Assembly (NCBI GenBank): GCA_958353395.1
Contig: CATWSG010000004.1
Span: forward strand, 73,146 to 137,145
DNA: 64,000 bases
Direction of reading: 5' to 3'
Source: an uncultured Collinsella sp.
GTDB lineage: Bacteria; Actinomycetota; Coriobacteriia; Coriobacteriales; Coriobacteriaceae
Part shown: positions 15,751 to 25,135 of the stretch, one piece after another
Layout of the letters: each line of letters opens with the position of its first letter
Position numbering within the stretch: the stretch's first letter is position 1
Program-made: the position numbers and the translations under genes
Notes under the pieces: generated by a model
What the model saw: only the letters and a program-made list of their open reading frames with translations
The model's database searches: none
Told to the model about the DNA's origin: nothing

Positions 15751-17472
15751 TTAACGGCGGGCTGCCTTCACAAGCTCGGCGACCTTGGCGACGACCTCGT
15801 CGATCGCCACATCCTCGCGCTCACCCGTGGCACGGTCCTTGAGCTCAACGGTGCCATTCTTAAGGCCACGCTTACCCAGAACGACCTGATACGGGAAGCC
15901 CATAAGGTCGTTGTCGGCAAACTTAAAGCCGGGACGCTCGTCGCGGTCGTCGACGACAACCTCGATACCCTCGGCGCACAGGCCATCAACGATCTGCTCG
16001 CAGACGGTAGCGCACTCCTCCTTCTTGGGATCGAGCGGAATCACCGCGACCTCGTACGGGGCAACGGAGACCGGCCAGACGATACCGTGCTCGTCGTTGT
16101 GCTGCTCCACGACGGCAGCGAGCGAGCGGGACACACCAACGCCGTAGCAGCCCATGATGAGCGGCTTCTCCTTGCCGTCCTCATCCATAAAGGTGGCACC
16201 CATGGCCTCGGAATACTTGGTGCCCAGCTGGAAGACCTGAGAGACCTCGATGCCGCGGGCAGCGGAGAGCGGCTTGCCGCAATGCGGGCAGGGGTCGCCG
16301 GCGACAACAGTGACCAGATCGGCCCACTCATCGACGGTAAAGTCGCGCTCGGGGCAGGCACCGGTAAAGTGATAATCGACCTCGTTGGCACCGCAGGCCC
16401 ACTGCTTGGAATCGCGCAGGCTCTCGTCGCACACCAGACGAATGCCATCGGGCAGGTTAACCGGTCCGATAAAGCCCTTGTGCAGACCGTTCGCCTGAAG
16501 CTCCTCGTCGGTCATCATGCGATACCCCTTGCCAAAGACGTGCTCGGCCTTGCAATCGTTGAGCTCGTGATCGCCCGGAACAATGGCCACGACCGGTTTG
16601 CCCTCGGCGTCGATGAGTGCCAGCGACTTGCGCGTGCCGTTCTCGGGGAAGCCGAAGAACTTTGCAACGGCCTCGATGGTGCCCATGCCCGGAGTCTCGA
16701 CCTTGGTAAGCGTACCGTCACCAGGACCCTCGGTCACGACGACCTTGGTGCTTGCCGCCTCGTCATCGGCAGCAAAGCCGCAATCGTCGCAGTAGACGAG
16801 CGAAGCCTCGCCGGCGTCGGCCAAAGCCATGTACTCGACGGAGGTATCGCCACCGATCTCACCAGAGTCGGCAACAACGGGCAGGGCCTTGATATAGCAG
16901 CGCTCGCAGATGTTAGCGTAGGCCTGCTTCATCTTGTCATACTCCTCCTGCAGGCTCTCCTGCGTGGCGGAGAAGCTGTAGGCGTCCTTCATGATGAACT
17001 CGCGACCGCGCATCAGGCCAAAGCGGGGGCGGAACTCGTCGCGGAACTTATCCTGGATGTGGTAGAGGTTGACGGGTAGCTGCTTATAGGAGCGCAGCTC
17101 ATTGCGCACCAGGGCCGTGACGGTCTCCTCGTGCGTGGGGCCCAGGACGAACTCGCGACCGTGACGGTCGTCAAAGCGCACAAGCTCCTTGCCATAGGCG
17201 TCGATGCGGCCGGACTCACGCCACAACTCGGCATCAACCATGATAGGCATCATAAGCTCCTGGGCGCCGGCGGCGTCCATCTCGTCGCGCACGATGTTCT
17301 CGATCTTGCGAATCGAGCGCCAAGCAAGCGGCAGGTAGGAATATAGACCGGTGGCCTCCTTGCGGATCATGCCGGCACGGAGCAGCAGACGGTGGCTGGC
17401 GAGCTCAGCGTCCGCCGGATCCTCTTTAAGCGTCGGCGCATAAAGCTTAGACATATACATTGCTCGGGTCAT
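15751..17472 (-). CDS. proS: Prolyl-tRNA synthetase
   Basis: Charges tRNA-Pro. 573 residues, the bacterial long type with an editing (INS) domain between class II motifs 2 and 3 (about 220-400). N-terminal motif 1 region includes ATGLYSYLPLAWRSIRKIENIV, motif 2 has FRDEFRPRFGLMRGREF, and a C-terminal anticodon-binding domain follows. ATG at 17472 directly follows the ispG stop and has GAGGAG 6 bases upstream. Last gene of the pyrH operon. Confidence 0.97.
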   Translation of the reverse strand: MTRAMYMSKLYAPTLKEDPADAELASHRLLLRAGMIRKEATGLYSYLPLAWRSIRKIENIVRDEMDAAGAQELMMPIMVDAELWRESGRIDAYGKELVRFDDRHGREFVLGPTHEETVTALVRNELRSYKQLPVNLYHIQDKFRDEFRPRFGLMRGREFIMKDAYSFSATQESLQEEYDKMKQAYANICERCYIKALPVVADSGEIGGDTSVEYMALADAGEASLVYCDDCGFAADDEAASTKVVVTEGPGDGTLTKVETPGMGTIEAVAKFFGFPENGTRKSLALIDAEGKPVVAIVPGDHELNDCKAEHVFGKGYRMMTDEELQANGLHKGFIGPVNLPDGIRLVCDESLRDSKQWACGANEVDYHFTGACPERDFTVDEWADLVTVVAGDPCPHCGKPLSAARGIEVSQVFQLGTKYSEAMGATFMDEDGKEKPLIMGCYGVGVSRSLAAVVEQHNDEHGIVWPVSVAPYEVAVIPLDPKKEECATVCEQIVDGLCAEGIEVVVDDRDERPGFKFADNDLMGFPYQVVLGKRGLKNGTVELKDRATGEREDVAIDEVVAKVAELVKAARR

Positions 17473-18555
17473 TTATTTCTCCTCAATAAGCTTGTCGACC
17501 TCGGCCATAAGCGCGTCGACAATTTGGTCCTCAGCTACTTTACCAATGATCTGGCCATGCGAAAAGAGCAAGGCCTGACCACGTCCGCAAGCAACGCCCA
17601 GATCGGCATCAGAAGCTTCGCCGGGGCCATTAACGGCACATCCCATCACAGCGATCGAAAGCGGCGCGGAGTAGTTCTTAAGCCGCTCGGTAACCTCCTC
17701 GGCAATGGGAATCAGGTTAACCTGGCAGCGGGCGCATGTGGGGCACGAGACAATCTCGGGGCCACGGCGACGCAGGCCCAACGACTGCAGAATACCCCAG
17801 GCAACCGGCGGCTCCTCAACCGGATCGGCTGTGAGCGACACACGCATGGTGTCGCCAATGCCTTCGGAAAGCAAGATACCCAAGCCTACAGAGCTCTTGA
17901 TGGTGCCCTGGAGCTTGGTCCCCGCCTCCGTCACGCCCAGGTGAAGCGGAACGTGGGGAATCTCACGCGACAGGGCTCGATAGGTATCAAGCGTCGTCTG
18001 TACGCTATGGGCCTTGGCGGAAAGCACTATGTTGGTAAACCCACGATCCTCAAAGTGCCGCACAAAGCGCTCGCTCGACATCACGAGCTTCTCGGGCTGC
18101 GTGAGGTCTTCGCGCTCGGCGATATCCTGCTCAAGCGAGCCCGCGTTCACGCCAATGCGAATCGCGCACCCAGCGGCGCCCGCGGCATCGATCACGGCAT
18201 CGACCTTGGCCCAATCGCCAATGTTGCCGGGATTGATGCGGAGCTTGGCGGCACCGGCCTCTACGGCGCCGATGGCGAGCTTATGGTTAAAGTGAATATC
18301 GGCGACGATCGGCACCGGAGACTCGGCACAGATGGTGCGGAAACCCTCAAGCGCGGCCTCAGTGGGCACGCTCACACGCACGATATCGCAGCCAGCCTGC
18401 GCCAACGCGCACACTTGCGCAAGCGTTGCCTGGGCATCAGCGGTATCGGTGCAGGTCATGGATTGGACCACCACCGGCGCGCCGCCACCGATCTGCACAC
18501 CGCCCACATGCACGGGGCGCGTCAACTCGCGAGGCAAAGGATGGGATAAAGACAA
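17473..18555 (-). CDS. ispG: 4-hydroxy-3-methylbut-2-enyl diphosphate synthase (MEP pathway)
   Basis: Iron-sulfur enzyme converting MEcPP to HMBPP. About 360 residues, the short bacterial form: TIM-barrel N-domain and a C-domain whose 4Fe-4S cluster is held by SCPTCARC and the MGCAVNGPGEA motif. I chose TTG at 18555 (protein begins SLSHPLPRELTRPVHVGG) because AGGGGAG lies 8 bases upstream; a GTG two codons earlier overlaps that site. Sits between rseP and proS; dxr of the same pathway is two genes upstream. Confidence 0.95.
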   Translation of the reverse strand: MSLSHPLPRELTRPVHVGGVQIGGGAPVVVQSMTCTDTADAQATLAQVCALAQAGCDIVRVSVPTEAALEGFRTICAESPVPIVADIHFNHKLAIGAVEAGAAKLRINPGNIGDWAKVDAVIDAAGAAGCAIRIGVNAGSLEQDIAEREDLTQPEKLVMSSERFVRHFEDRGFTNIVLSAKAHSVQTTLDTYRALSREIPHVPLHLGVTEAGTKLQGTIKSSVGLGILLSEGIGDTMRVSLTADPVEEPPVAWGILQSLGLRRRGPEIVSCPTCARCQVNLIPIAEEVTERLKNYSAPLSIAVMGCAVNGPGEASDADLGVACGRGQALLFSHGQIIGKVAEDQIVDALMAEVDKLIEEK

Positions 18556-18568
18556 TCCAAACACTCCC

Positions 18569-19930
18569 CTACAGAATAAATCGAAGGATGTCGGAACGAA
18601 GCATATAGACAAACAGCAGCGCAAAGAGCGCGATGCCCACATAGCTCACAATCGTCTGGACCTTGAGCGGAAGCTCGCGGCCCACAATCTTTTGAATGAT
18701 CTCGATGACCAGCTTACCGCCATCGAGTGGTGGGATGGGCAGCAGGTTCATAAAGCCAAGCGAGAACGAAATGAGGGCGGCAAACGAAAGGAATGTGGCA
18801 GGGCCGGCAGCAGCAGCCTGTGAGGACATAACGCTAATTCCCACAATCGAGGAGGACTGATCGAGGATCTCCATCGTATGCTGCGGCTGGAGTAGGCGCA
18901 TCACGCCCTCCGCTGTCTGCACGACATAGGAGAACGACAGGCGAGCCGACGTGATGGGGTCTAAACGGACCACCTGCGTAGAGGCATACACACCTAGGCG
19001 CTCGTCCTCTTTGAGCGCAACCGTGGTCGAATGCTGCTTGCCGTCACGCTCGTACTCGATGGCGATATCGTCCTTACCGGCAGCCTTGCCGATGGCATCG
19101 TAAACATCCATCCAGGTAGAGCACGATACTCCGTCAACCGAAAGAATCGCGTCGCCGCCCTCGATACCCGCCTTGGCGGCAATAGACCCCTCGTCAACCT
19201 GACCGATCACGTTGGTATCCATCGGCACGGTGACACCCGCAATAGAGTAGATGCTCATAAGCAGCAAAAAACCCGTCAGGATATTGACGAGAATGCCCGC
19301 GAGCAGCATAAAGGCGCGCTTGAGAAAGCCCTGGCCAAGATAAGTGTGCGAGCGCTCTTGCGCCAAGAAATCAGCCTCGCCGCACGGCAGCTCCCACACA
19401 TCGCCCTCGGCAGTCGCATGCTCTCGATCGAACCGGCGGCCGTCAAAGGTGGTGTAACCCGCCGCGTCTCGCGGCAGCGTCTGATACTTGGTGGGATAGT
19501 AGCTCGGCGAGGGTTTCTCCCCTTCCTCATACCAGGGAGCGATGGAGCCCCAGCCCAGCAACAGAGCACAAGCCTCGAGCACATCCTCCTCGGAAAGCTC
19601 GAGCTCGACAGCAAGGTCGGCCACGGTCACGCGACCATGACGGTAGATAGCCGCGAGCACGCGATCGGCGCAGGAGACATCGGTCGGATCCATACCGCAG
19701 ATGGCAGCGTAGCCACCCAGCAGCAGCGGGGTCACGCCAAACTTGGTTCCAATGCGACGCGACGTGTAATGGATGTCAAAGCGGCACGGCAGGCCCAAAA
19801 AGAACTCGGTCACACGGACGCCGCAGGCACGCGCCGCCAAAAAGTGGCCGCCCTCGTGCAAAAACACGAGGACGGAAAGCATCAGCAGGCCCCAAAAGAC
19901 CGATGAGAGAACGCTCAGAACAGTATCCAT
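18569..19930 (-). CDS. rseP: RIP-type site-2 protease (RseP family) with a large inserted domain
   Basis: Intramembrane zinc metalloprotease that cuts membrane-bound regulators or signal peptides. 453 residues from the ATG at 19930 (start uncertain; a TTG 5 codons earlier overlaps the ribosome-binding site). Zinc site HEGGH at 25-29 in the first membrane helix; PDZ-like domain about 235-310; second active-site motif NLLPIPPLDGG at 395-405; last helix near 430-447. Between GGYAAICGM (about 72-80) and the second helix (about 205) lie some 120 residues where E. coli-type RseP has a short loop. Residues about 88-130 look like a winged helix (DRVLAAIYRHGRVTVADLAVEL, then LSEEDVLEACALLLGWG). Located in the usual cdsA-dxr-rseP-ispG order. 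Confidence 0.93.
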   Translation of the reverse strand: MDTVLSVLSSVFWGLLMLSVLVFLHEGGHFLAARACGVRVTEFFLGLPCRFDIHYTSRRIGTKFGVTPLLLGGYAAICGMDPTDVSCADRVLAAIYRHGRVTVADLAVELELSEEDVLEACALLLGWGSIAPWYEEGEKPSPSYYPTKYQTLPRDAAGYTTFDGRRFDREHATAEGDVWELPCGEADFLAQERSHTYLGQGFLKRAFMLLAGILVNILTGFLLLMSIYSIAGVTVPMDTNVIGQVDEGSIAAKAGIEGGDAILSVDGVSCSTWMDVYDAIGKAAGKDDIAIEYERDGKQHSTTVALKEDERLGVYASTQVVRLDPITSARLSFSYVVQTAEGVMRLLQPQHTMEILDQSSSIVGISVMSSQAAAAGPATFLSFAALISFSLGFMNLLPIPPLDGGKLVIEIIQKIVGRELPLKVQTIVSYVGIALFALLFVYMLRSDILRFIL

Positions 19931-19955
19931 AAAACGAAAAAGCAATCCTTATGGG

Positions 19956-21143
19956 TTAGGAACGGGTTGCGGCGAGTACCTGCACAGCCTTTTCACGCGC
20001 CCACGCATCGATGTCGCGAAGCTGCTCAAACGAATCGACCGCCTGCATATCGTGGGCATCCATGCAGGATTCCACAATGCGATCGATATCGGTAAAGCTG
20101 CAGCCATCGTGCAGGAAGGCATCGACGGCGACCTCGTTGGCGGCATTGAGCACGCACGGCATGGTGCCACCCGTCTTGCCGGCACGCTCGGCCAGTGCCA
20201 GACAGCGGAAGGTATCCATGTCGGCAGCATCAAACGTGAGCTGCCCCAGCTCGCGGAAATCGATACGAGGCGCCGGGGTATCCCAACGCTCGGGATACGA
20301 GAACGCGAACTGGATGGGAATACGCATGTCGGAAGCACCGAGATGCGCCATCACGGAGCCGTCGGCAAACTCGACCATAGAGTGAATCTTGGACTGACGC
20401 TGCACGACCACGTTAATGAAATCGAGGTCGCAGTTAAACAGATGCATGGCCTCAATGCGCTCCAGGCCCTTATTCATGAGGGTGGCGGAGTCGATGGTGA
20501 TCTTAGCACCCATGGCCCACGTGGGATGTGCGAGGGCATCGGCACGCGTCACGCGATCTAGCTCGTCGCGCGTGCGGCCAAAGAACGGACCGCCCGAGCA
20601 GGTGAGCCAAATACAATGAGCCTCGCGCGGGTTCTCCCCCAGATAGCACTGGTAGATGGCGGAGTGCTCAGAGTCGACTGGAATAAGCTGGCCTGGTTGC
20701 GCCAACGGCATAAGCAAGTCGCCACCGACGACGAGGGACTCCTTGTTGGCAAGGGCAAGACGCTTATTCGAGGTCAAGGCCGCATGGCTCGCCTCGAGAC
20801 CGGCGGCACCCACAATAGCGACAAGCACGCAGTCGGCATCGTCGCGACGCGCGAGCTCGCAAACCGCCTGCGCGCCAACGCCGAGCTTCGTTCCCTCGGG
20901 CAACTCCTGCAGCACGGCGTCATCGCCATGAGCGACATCGGCCACGGCAACCGCCGGAACCGAGAACTCGCGGGCAGCGGCAACGAGCTCGGAGGTACTG
21001 GAGTTAACGGATAGCGCCGTCACCTGCAGGCGATCGGCATGCTGGCGGCACACATCGAGCGCCTGGGTGCCGATAGAGCCCGTACAACCCAGGATGGCAA
21101 CACGGAGACGTCCATCGGGGCCATACGTCGTCTGGAAGGACAT
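19956..21143 (-). CDS. dxr: 1-deoxy-D-xylulose 5-phosphate reductoisomerase
   Basis: Makes MEP from DXP with NADPH, first committed step of the MEP pathway. 395 residues. NADPH-binding ILGCTGSIGTQALDV near 18; substrate and metal region PVDSEHSAIYQCY near 150 and SGGPFFG near 185. Its ATG overlaps the cdsA stop by one base (TAATG). Confidence 0.97.
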   Translation of the reverse strand: MSFQTTYGPDGRLRVAILGCTGSIGTQALDVCRQHADRLQVTALSVNSSTSELVAAAREFSVPAVAVADVAHGDDAVLQELPEGTKLGVGAQAVCELARRDDADCVLVAIVGAAGLEASHAALTSNKRLALANKESLVVGGDLLMPLAQPGQLIPVDSEHSAIYQCYLGENPREAHCIWLTCSGGPFFGRTRDELDRVTRADALAHPTWAMGAKITIDSATLMNKGLERIEAMHLFNCDLDFINVVVQRQSKIHSMVEFADGSVMAHLGASDMRIPIQFAFSYPERWDTPAPRIDFRELGQLTFDAADMDTFRCLALAERAGKTGGTMPCVLNAANEVAVDAFLHDGCSFTDIDRIVESCMDAHDMQAVDSFEQLRDIDAWAREKAVQVLAATRS

Positions 21144-22042
21144 TACAGCACGCCTCCGATCATCAAAAGCAACTGCGCGGTAATGCAGCCAAAGATAAGC
21201 GAATCGCTACGATCGAGCATGCCGCCGTGGCCCGGGATAAGGTTACCGGAATCCTTAACGCCCACACCGCGCTTGATGCGCGACTCGATGAGGTCTCCGA
21301 TAACGCCCAGGACGGACACGACCACGCCGCACAGCAGCGCATAGGGCAGGCTGAGCTTGTAGAAGTGCGTCGCCCACAGGATGAGCCAAATCAAAACCGA
21401 GCCCAGGATGCCGCCGACAAACCCCTCCCAGCTCTTTTTGGGAGAGATCTTGGGAACCATCTTGTGCTTGCCGATACGGCTACCCACGATGTAGGCAAAC
21501 GAATCGGAGACCCAAAGGGACGCGCAAACGCCCACCGAAAGCAGGGCGCCGGCAAAACCGGGCACGGCATCGCGCAGCAGCACGATAGCCGACAGCATAA
21601 AGCCAGTGTAGATGGGACCCATGAGCGTCACGGCCACATCAGAGATGCGGGTACGCGGCGACCAAACATACCAAATGCCCACAGCGAGCATCAGGGCAAA
21701 AAGCAGGGCATTCAGCAACATCGAATCGCCCAACGCCGACAGCGGAAAGAGTACGGCGGCAGCGATACCCATGCGCTCGTTAGCCATCTTGCCATCGAGC
21801 CTCGTCATACGGAAAAACTCATAGCAGCACAGACCGCTCATGACAGAAACAAAGATGGCCGTGGGCACAATACCCAAAACCAGGCACAGGATAAAGACAA
21901 CGGCATAGACGATACCGGCGGCGGCACGGGTGATAAAGCCGGCAAGCCACGAACCGGTGCCATTCTTCGCTGCGGGCGCTCCCGCAGCGACAGCCTTGCG
22001 CTCAGATGTCTTGGGAGCAATTGCCTTGGGACGATCGGACAC
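21143..22042 (-). CDS. cdsA: Phosphatidate cytidylyltransferase
   Basis: Integral membrane enzyme making CDP-diacylglycerol for phospholipid synthesis. 299 residues, with several membrane segments and the C-terminal CdsA signature (GVIGDLIESRIKRGVGVKDSGNLIPGHGG, near 247-275). The first 35 residues are a soluble Ala/Lys-rich extension not needed for the fold. Lies 2 bases after uppS. Confidence 0.95.
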   Translation of the reverse strand: MSDRPKAIAPKTSERKAVAAGAPAAKNGTGSWLAGFITRAAAGIVYAVVFILCLVLGIVPTAIFVSVMSGLCCYEFFRMTRLDGKMANERMGIAAAVLFPLSALGDSMLLNALLFALMLAVGIWYVWSPRTRISDVAVTLMGPIYTGFMLSAIVLLRDAVPGFAGALLSVGVCASLWVSDSFAYIVGSRIGKHKMVPKISPKKSWEGFVGGILGSVLIWLILWATHFYKLSLPYALLCGVVVSVLGVIGDLIESRIKRGVGVKDSGNLIPGHGGMLDRSDSLIFGCITAQLLLMIGGVL

Positions 22043-22044
22043 GA

Positions 22045-22839
22045 TTAAGCCTCCTCGGTCTTGCTCAGACCACCAAACCTACGGTCACGGCCCTGATAGG
22101 CCAAAATGGCGTCGACAAGGCCCCAACGATCAAAGTCGGGCCAATAGGTATCGGTGACGTAGAATTCGGAATAAGCCACCTGCCACAGCAGATAGTTCGA
22201 AAGGCGCAGCTCACCAGAAGTGCGAATCACAAGCTCAGGATCGGGAAGGCCAGCGGTATAGAGGTGGGAAGCCACCATGTCGTCATCAATTGCGCCAGGA
22301 TCGATCTTACCGGCGGCAGCGTCGAGTGCGATCTGACGGACAGCGCGGGTAATCTCGGCACGCGCGCCGTAGTTGACGGCAAGCGCAAGCGTCATACCGG
22401 TGTGATCGGCGCACTCGGCAAGACCGCGTTCAAAAACATCGCGGGTCTTCTTGGGCAGCGCGGAAATGTCACCCAAAAAGACAACGCGCACATTTTCGCG
22501 CTTCAGAAGCGGCAGCTCGTCGATGAACGTCTTGGCAAACAGATGCATCAAGACGTTGACCTCATGCTGCGGACGGTTCCAGTTTTCGGTAGAAAACGCA
22601 TAGGCCGAAAGCACGTCGACGCCCAGACGCACGCAGGCGGTAATAATCTCGCGAAGGGAGACGATACCCGCCTTGTGGCCCTCGGTGCGCGCAAGACCGC
22701 GCGACGTGGCCCAACGACCGTTGCCGTCCATGATGCACGAGATATGGTGCGGAATGTTATTGAGGTCAAGGTCGGAAAAACCGACGCCCGCAGGGGCGTC
22801 GGCAAAGTACTCGACCAGTTTATGCTCGTCGTATTGCAC
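22045..22839 (-). CDS. uppS: Isoprenyl (undecaprenyl) diphosphate synthase
   Basis: cis-Prenyltransferase that builds the undecaprenyl carrier lipid for cell wall synthesis. 264 residues. Signature IMDGNGRWA near 36-44, then GHKAG, and the RTSGELRLSNYLLWQ motif near 205-219. Placed directly between frr and cdsA. Confidence 0.97.
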   Translation of the reverse strand: MQYDEHKLVEYFADAPAGVGFSDLDLNNIPHHISCIMDGNGRWATSRGLARTEGHKAGIVSLREIITACVRLGVDVLSAYAFSTENWNRPQHEVNVLMHLFAKTFIDELPLLKRENVRVVFLGDISALPKKTRDVFERGLAECADHTGMTLALAVNYGARAEITRAVRQIALDAAAGKIDPGAIDDDMVASHLYTAGLPDPELVIRTSGELRLSNYLLWQVAYSEFYVTDTYWPDFDRWGLVDAILAYQGRDRRFGGLSKTEEA

Positions 22840-22840
22840 C

Positions 22841-23377
22841 TTAGATCTCCATGACCTCGGCTTCTTTTTCCTTCAGAAGCTCCTCGACCTTGGCGACATA
22901 CTCATCAGTGTGCTTCTGGACCTTGGCCTGCTCGCGACGGACATCGTCCTCGGTGAGCTCCTCATCGCGCTCGAGCTTGTTGTTGAAGTCGCGACGGATG
23001 TTACGGATAGACACCTTGGCCTGCTCGGCGTACTCGCGGCACTCCTTGACGAGCTCGCGACGGCGCTCCTCAGTGGGAGCCGGGAACGGAAGACGAACGA
23101 CGGTGCCATCGGAGTTGGGGGTAATACCCAGATCGGAAGCGCCGATGGCCTTGACGATAGCATTGATGAGTGCCTTGTCCCACGGCTCGATGAGCAGCAT
23201 GTGGGCCTCGGGGGTCTTGACGGCGGCAACCTGCGTGACCGGCGTGGGAACACCGTAATAATCGACGGTGATGTCGGACAGAATGTTGGCATTGGCGCGG
23301 CCGGTACGGACCTTGGAGAAGTTATGCTTGAGGGACTCGAGCGACTTGTCCATATGGGCGGTGATGTTCTCTGCCAT
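22841..23377 (-). CDS. frr: Ribosome recycling factor
   Basis: Splits post-termination ribosomes with EF-G. 178 residues (family about 185). Typical N-terminal SLESLKHNFSKVRTGRANANIL and C-terminal DEYVAKVEELLKEKEAEVMEI. It follows pyrH by 2 bases and precedes uppS by 1 base. Confidence 0.97.
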   Translation of the reverse strand: MAENITAHMDKSLESLKHNFSKVRTGRANANILSDITVDYYGVPTPVTQVAAVKTPEAHMLLIEPWDKALINAIVKAIGASDLGITPNSDGTVVRLPFPAPTEERRRELVKECREYAEQAKVSIRNIRRDFNNKLERDEELTEDDVRREQAKVQKHTDEYVAKVEELLKEKEAEVMEI

Positions 23378-23379
23378 GC

Positions 23380-24102
23380 TTAATCCTCCTGATAGACGAG
23401 CGTGCCGACGGGCTCACCCGAAAGCGCGCGCTTGACGGTGTCCTCGCCATCGATGTTGAGGACCAAAATCGGCATACGGTTATCCTGGCACAGTGCCGTA
23501 GCCGTGGAATCCATAACCTGCAGACCGCGGACGAGCACCTCGTGATAGGTAATCTTGTCAAAACGGACAGCATCGGCGCACTTGACGGGATCCTTGTCGT
23601 AGATGCCGTCAACCTTGGTGGCTTTAATCAGAATCTCGGCGCCGATCTCGCACGCACGAAGAGCCGCAGCGGTGTCGGTCGTAAAGTACGGATTGCCCGA
23701 ACCGGCGGCAAAAATAACGACGTTACCCTTGGAAAGGTGGTTGATGGCGCGACGGCGAATATAGGGCTCGCAGATCTCGTTCATCTGAATAGCGCTCATC
23801 ACGCGGCAGGGAACATCGTTATGCTCGAAGGCATCCTGCAGGGCGAGCGCGTTCATAACGGTTGCCAGCATGCCCATGTAGTCGGCCTGAGCACGCTCCA
23901 TGCCACCGGCAGCGCCTGCCATGCCGCGGAAAATATTGCCGCCGCCGACAACGACGCCGACCTCATGGCCAACGGCGAGCAGCTCCTTGACCTGCTTAGC
24001 AAGATGGTCGGTAACCTTGGGGTCGATGCCATATTGGCCGTCGCCCATCAGCGCTTCGCCGGAAAGCTTAAGAAGCACGCGTTTATATCGGATGTCGGAC
24101 AA
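23380..24102 (-). CDS. pyrH: UMP kinase
   Basis: Phosphorylates UMP to UDP; links the pyr pathway to nucleotide supply. 240 residues of the amino-acid-kinase fold, with VLLKLSGEALMG near 9-20, VVVGGGNIFRG near 50 and VDGIYDKDPVK near 164. First gene of the pyrH-frr-uppS-cdsA-dxr-rseP-ispG-proS run; AAAGGAGGAT precedes the start. Confidence 0.97.
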   Translation of the reverse strand: MSDIRYKRVLLKLSGEALMGDGQYGIDPKVTDHLAKQVKELLAVGHEVGVVVGGGNIFRGMAGAAGGMERAQADYMGMLATVMNALALQDAFEHNDVPCRVMSAIQMNEICEPYIRRRAINHLSKGNVVIFAAGSGNPYFTTDTAAALRACEIGAEILIKATKVDGIYDKDPVKCADAVRFDKITYHEVLVRGLQVMDSTATALCQDNRMPILVLNIDGEDTVKRALSGEPVGTLVYQED

Positions 24103-24143
24103 AGCGATCCTCCTTTAGATTGAACTCTCAACATTCTATCAAA

Positions 24144-24159
24144 GGCTCTAAGAAGAGCC
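24144..24159. repeat. Short hairpin between tsf terminator and pyrH
   Basis: GGCTCT-AAGA-AGAGCC, perfect 6-base-pair stem. It lies beside the tsf terminator and upstream of the only -10-like sequence (TAGAAT on the minus strand) before pyrH. Role unknown. Confidence 0.4.
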
Positions 24160-24162
24160 ATG

Positions 24163-24197
24163 AAAAAGCAGGCTGTGAGTAAAACCCACAGCCTGCT
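24163..24197 (-). terminator. Terminator after tsf
   Basis: AGCAGGCTGTG (24167-24177) pairs with CACAGCCTGCT (24187-24197); on the minus strand TTTTTC follows. Separates rpsB-tsf from pyrH. Confidence 0.92.
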
Positions 24198-24220
24198 CAT
24201 TACCAGCTACAAGAGCTTAT

Positions 24221-25090
24221 TTACTCGCCACGGACCAGACGGTCAAAGGCAACGACGGTAATGGTGTCGCCGAGCTCCTTGGAGACCTGCTCAGCGTACT
24301 TCTTGATGGTGAGGGAGCTGTCCTTGATGAACTCCTGCTCGGTGAGCACGGACTGCTTGTAGAACTTCTCCAGACGGCCGACAGCCATCTTCTCCTGGAT
24401 AGCCTCGGGCTTACCGGACTCGGCAGCCTGAGCCATGTAGATCTGCTTCTCGTGCTCGACGGTCTCGGCAGGAACCTGATCGCGGGTAGCGCAGATCGGG
24501 GCGACGGCGGCAACCTGAAGGGCAACGTCGTGAGCGAAGGTCTTGAAGGATTCAGCCTGAGCGGTCTCAGCCTTCTCGAAGGCGAACTCGACGAGGACGC
24601 CGATCTTACCACCCATGTGGATGTAAGAAGCGAGCGCGCCGTTCTCGGCCTTGCGGGCAGCGAAGCGGGAGATCTTCATGTTCTCACCCATGATGTGAAT
24701 CATCTCGGTGAGCTCGGAGGAAACGGTCTCCTCGCCCATCGGCTTCTCGAGCAGAGCGTCGACGTCAGCAGGCTCGGTGGTAGCGACAACCTCAGCGACC
24801 TTGGAAGCAAAGCCGGTGAACTTGGCGTTAGAGCCAACGAAGTCGGTCTCGCAGGAGAGCTCGAGCAGAGCGCCGGTCTTGCCATCCTCGGAGACGAACG
24901 CGGCGACAGCGCCCTCGTTGGTCTCACGGCCAGCCTTCTTGGCAGCCTTGGCAAGGCCGTTCTTACGCAGAACGTCGACAGCGGCGTCCATGTCGCCGTC
25001 AGCCTCGACGAGAGCCTTCTTGCACTCCATCATCGGGGAGTCGGTCATCTCGCGGAGCTGCTTGACCATAGCGGCGGTAATCTGGGCCAT
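24221..25090 (-). CDS. tsf: Elongation factor Ts
   Basis: Nucleotide exchange factor for EF-Tu. 289 residues. N-terminal UBA-like domain with VKQLREMTDSPMMECKKAL, then the two core repeats. ATG at 25090 chosen because AAAGGA lies 6 bases upstream; an in-frame start five codons earlier falls on that site. Cotranscribed with rpsB, 45 bases upstream. Confidence 0.97.
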   Translation of the reverse strand: MAQITAAMVKQLREMTDSPMMECKKALVEADGDMDAAVDVLRKNGLAKAAKKAGRETNEGAVAAFVSEDGKTGALLELSCETDFVGSNAKFTGFASKVAEVVATTEPADVDALLEKPMGEETVSSELTEMIHIMGENMKISRFAARKAENGALASYIHMGGKIGVLVEFAFEKAETAQAESFKTFAHDVALQVAAVAPICATRDQVPAETVEHEKQIYMAQAAESGKPEAIQEKMAVGRLEKFYKQSVLTEQEFIKDSSLTIKKYAEQVSKELGDTITVVAFDRLVRGE

Positions 25091-25135
25091 TGTGGTTCCT
25101 TTCAAAGAGATGAAAAAGAATTAACTAAGACTGAT

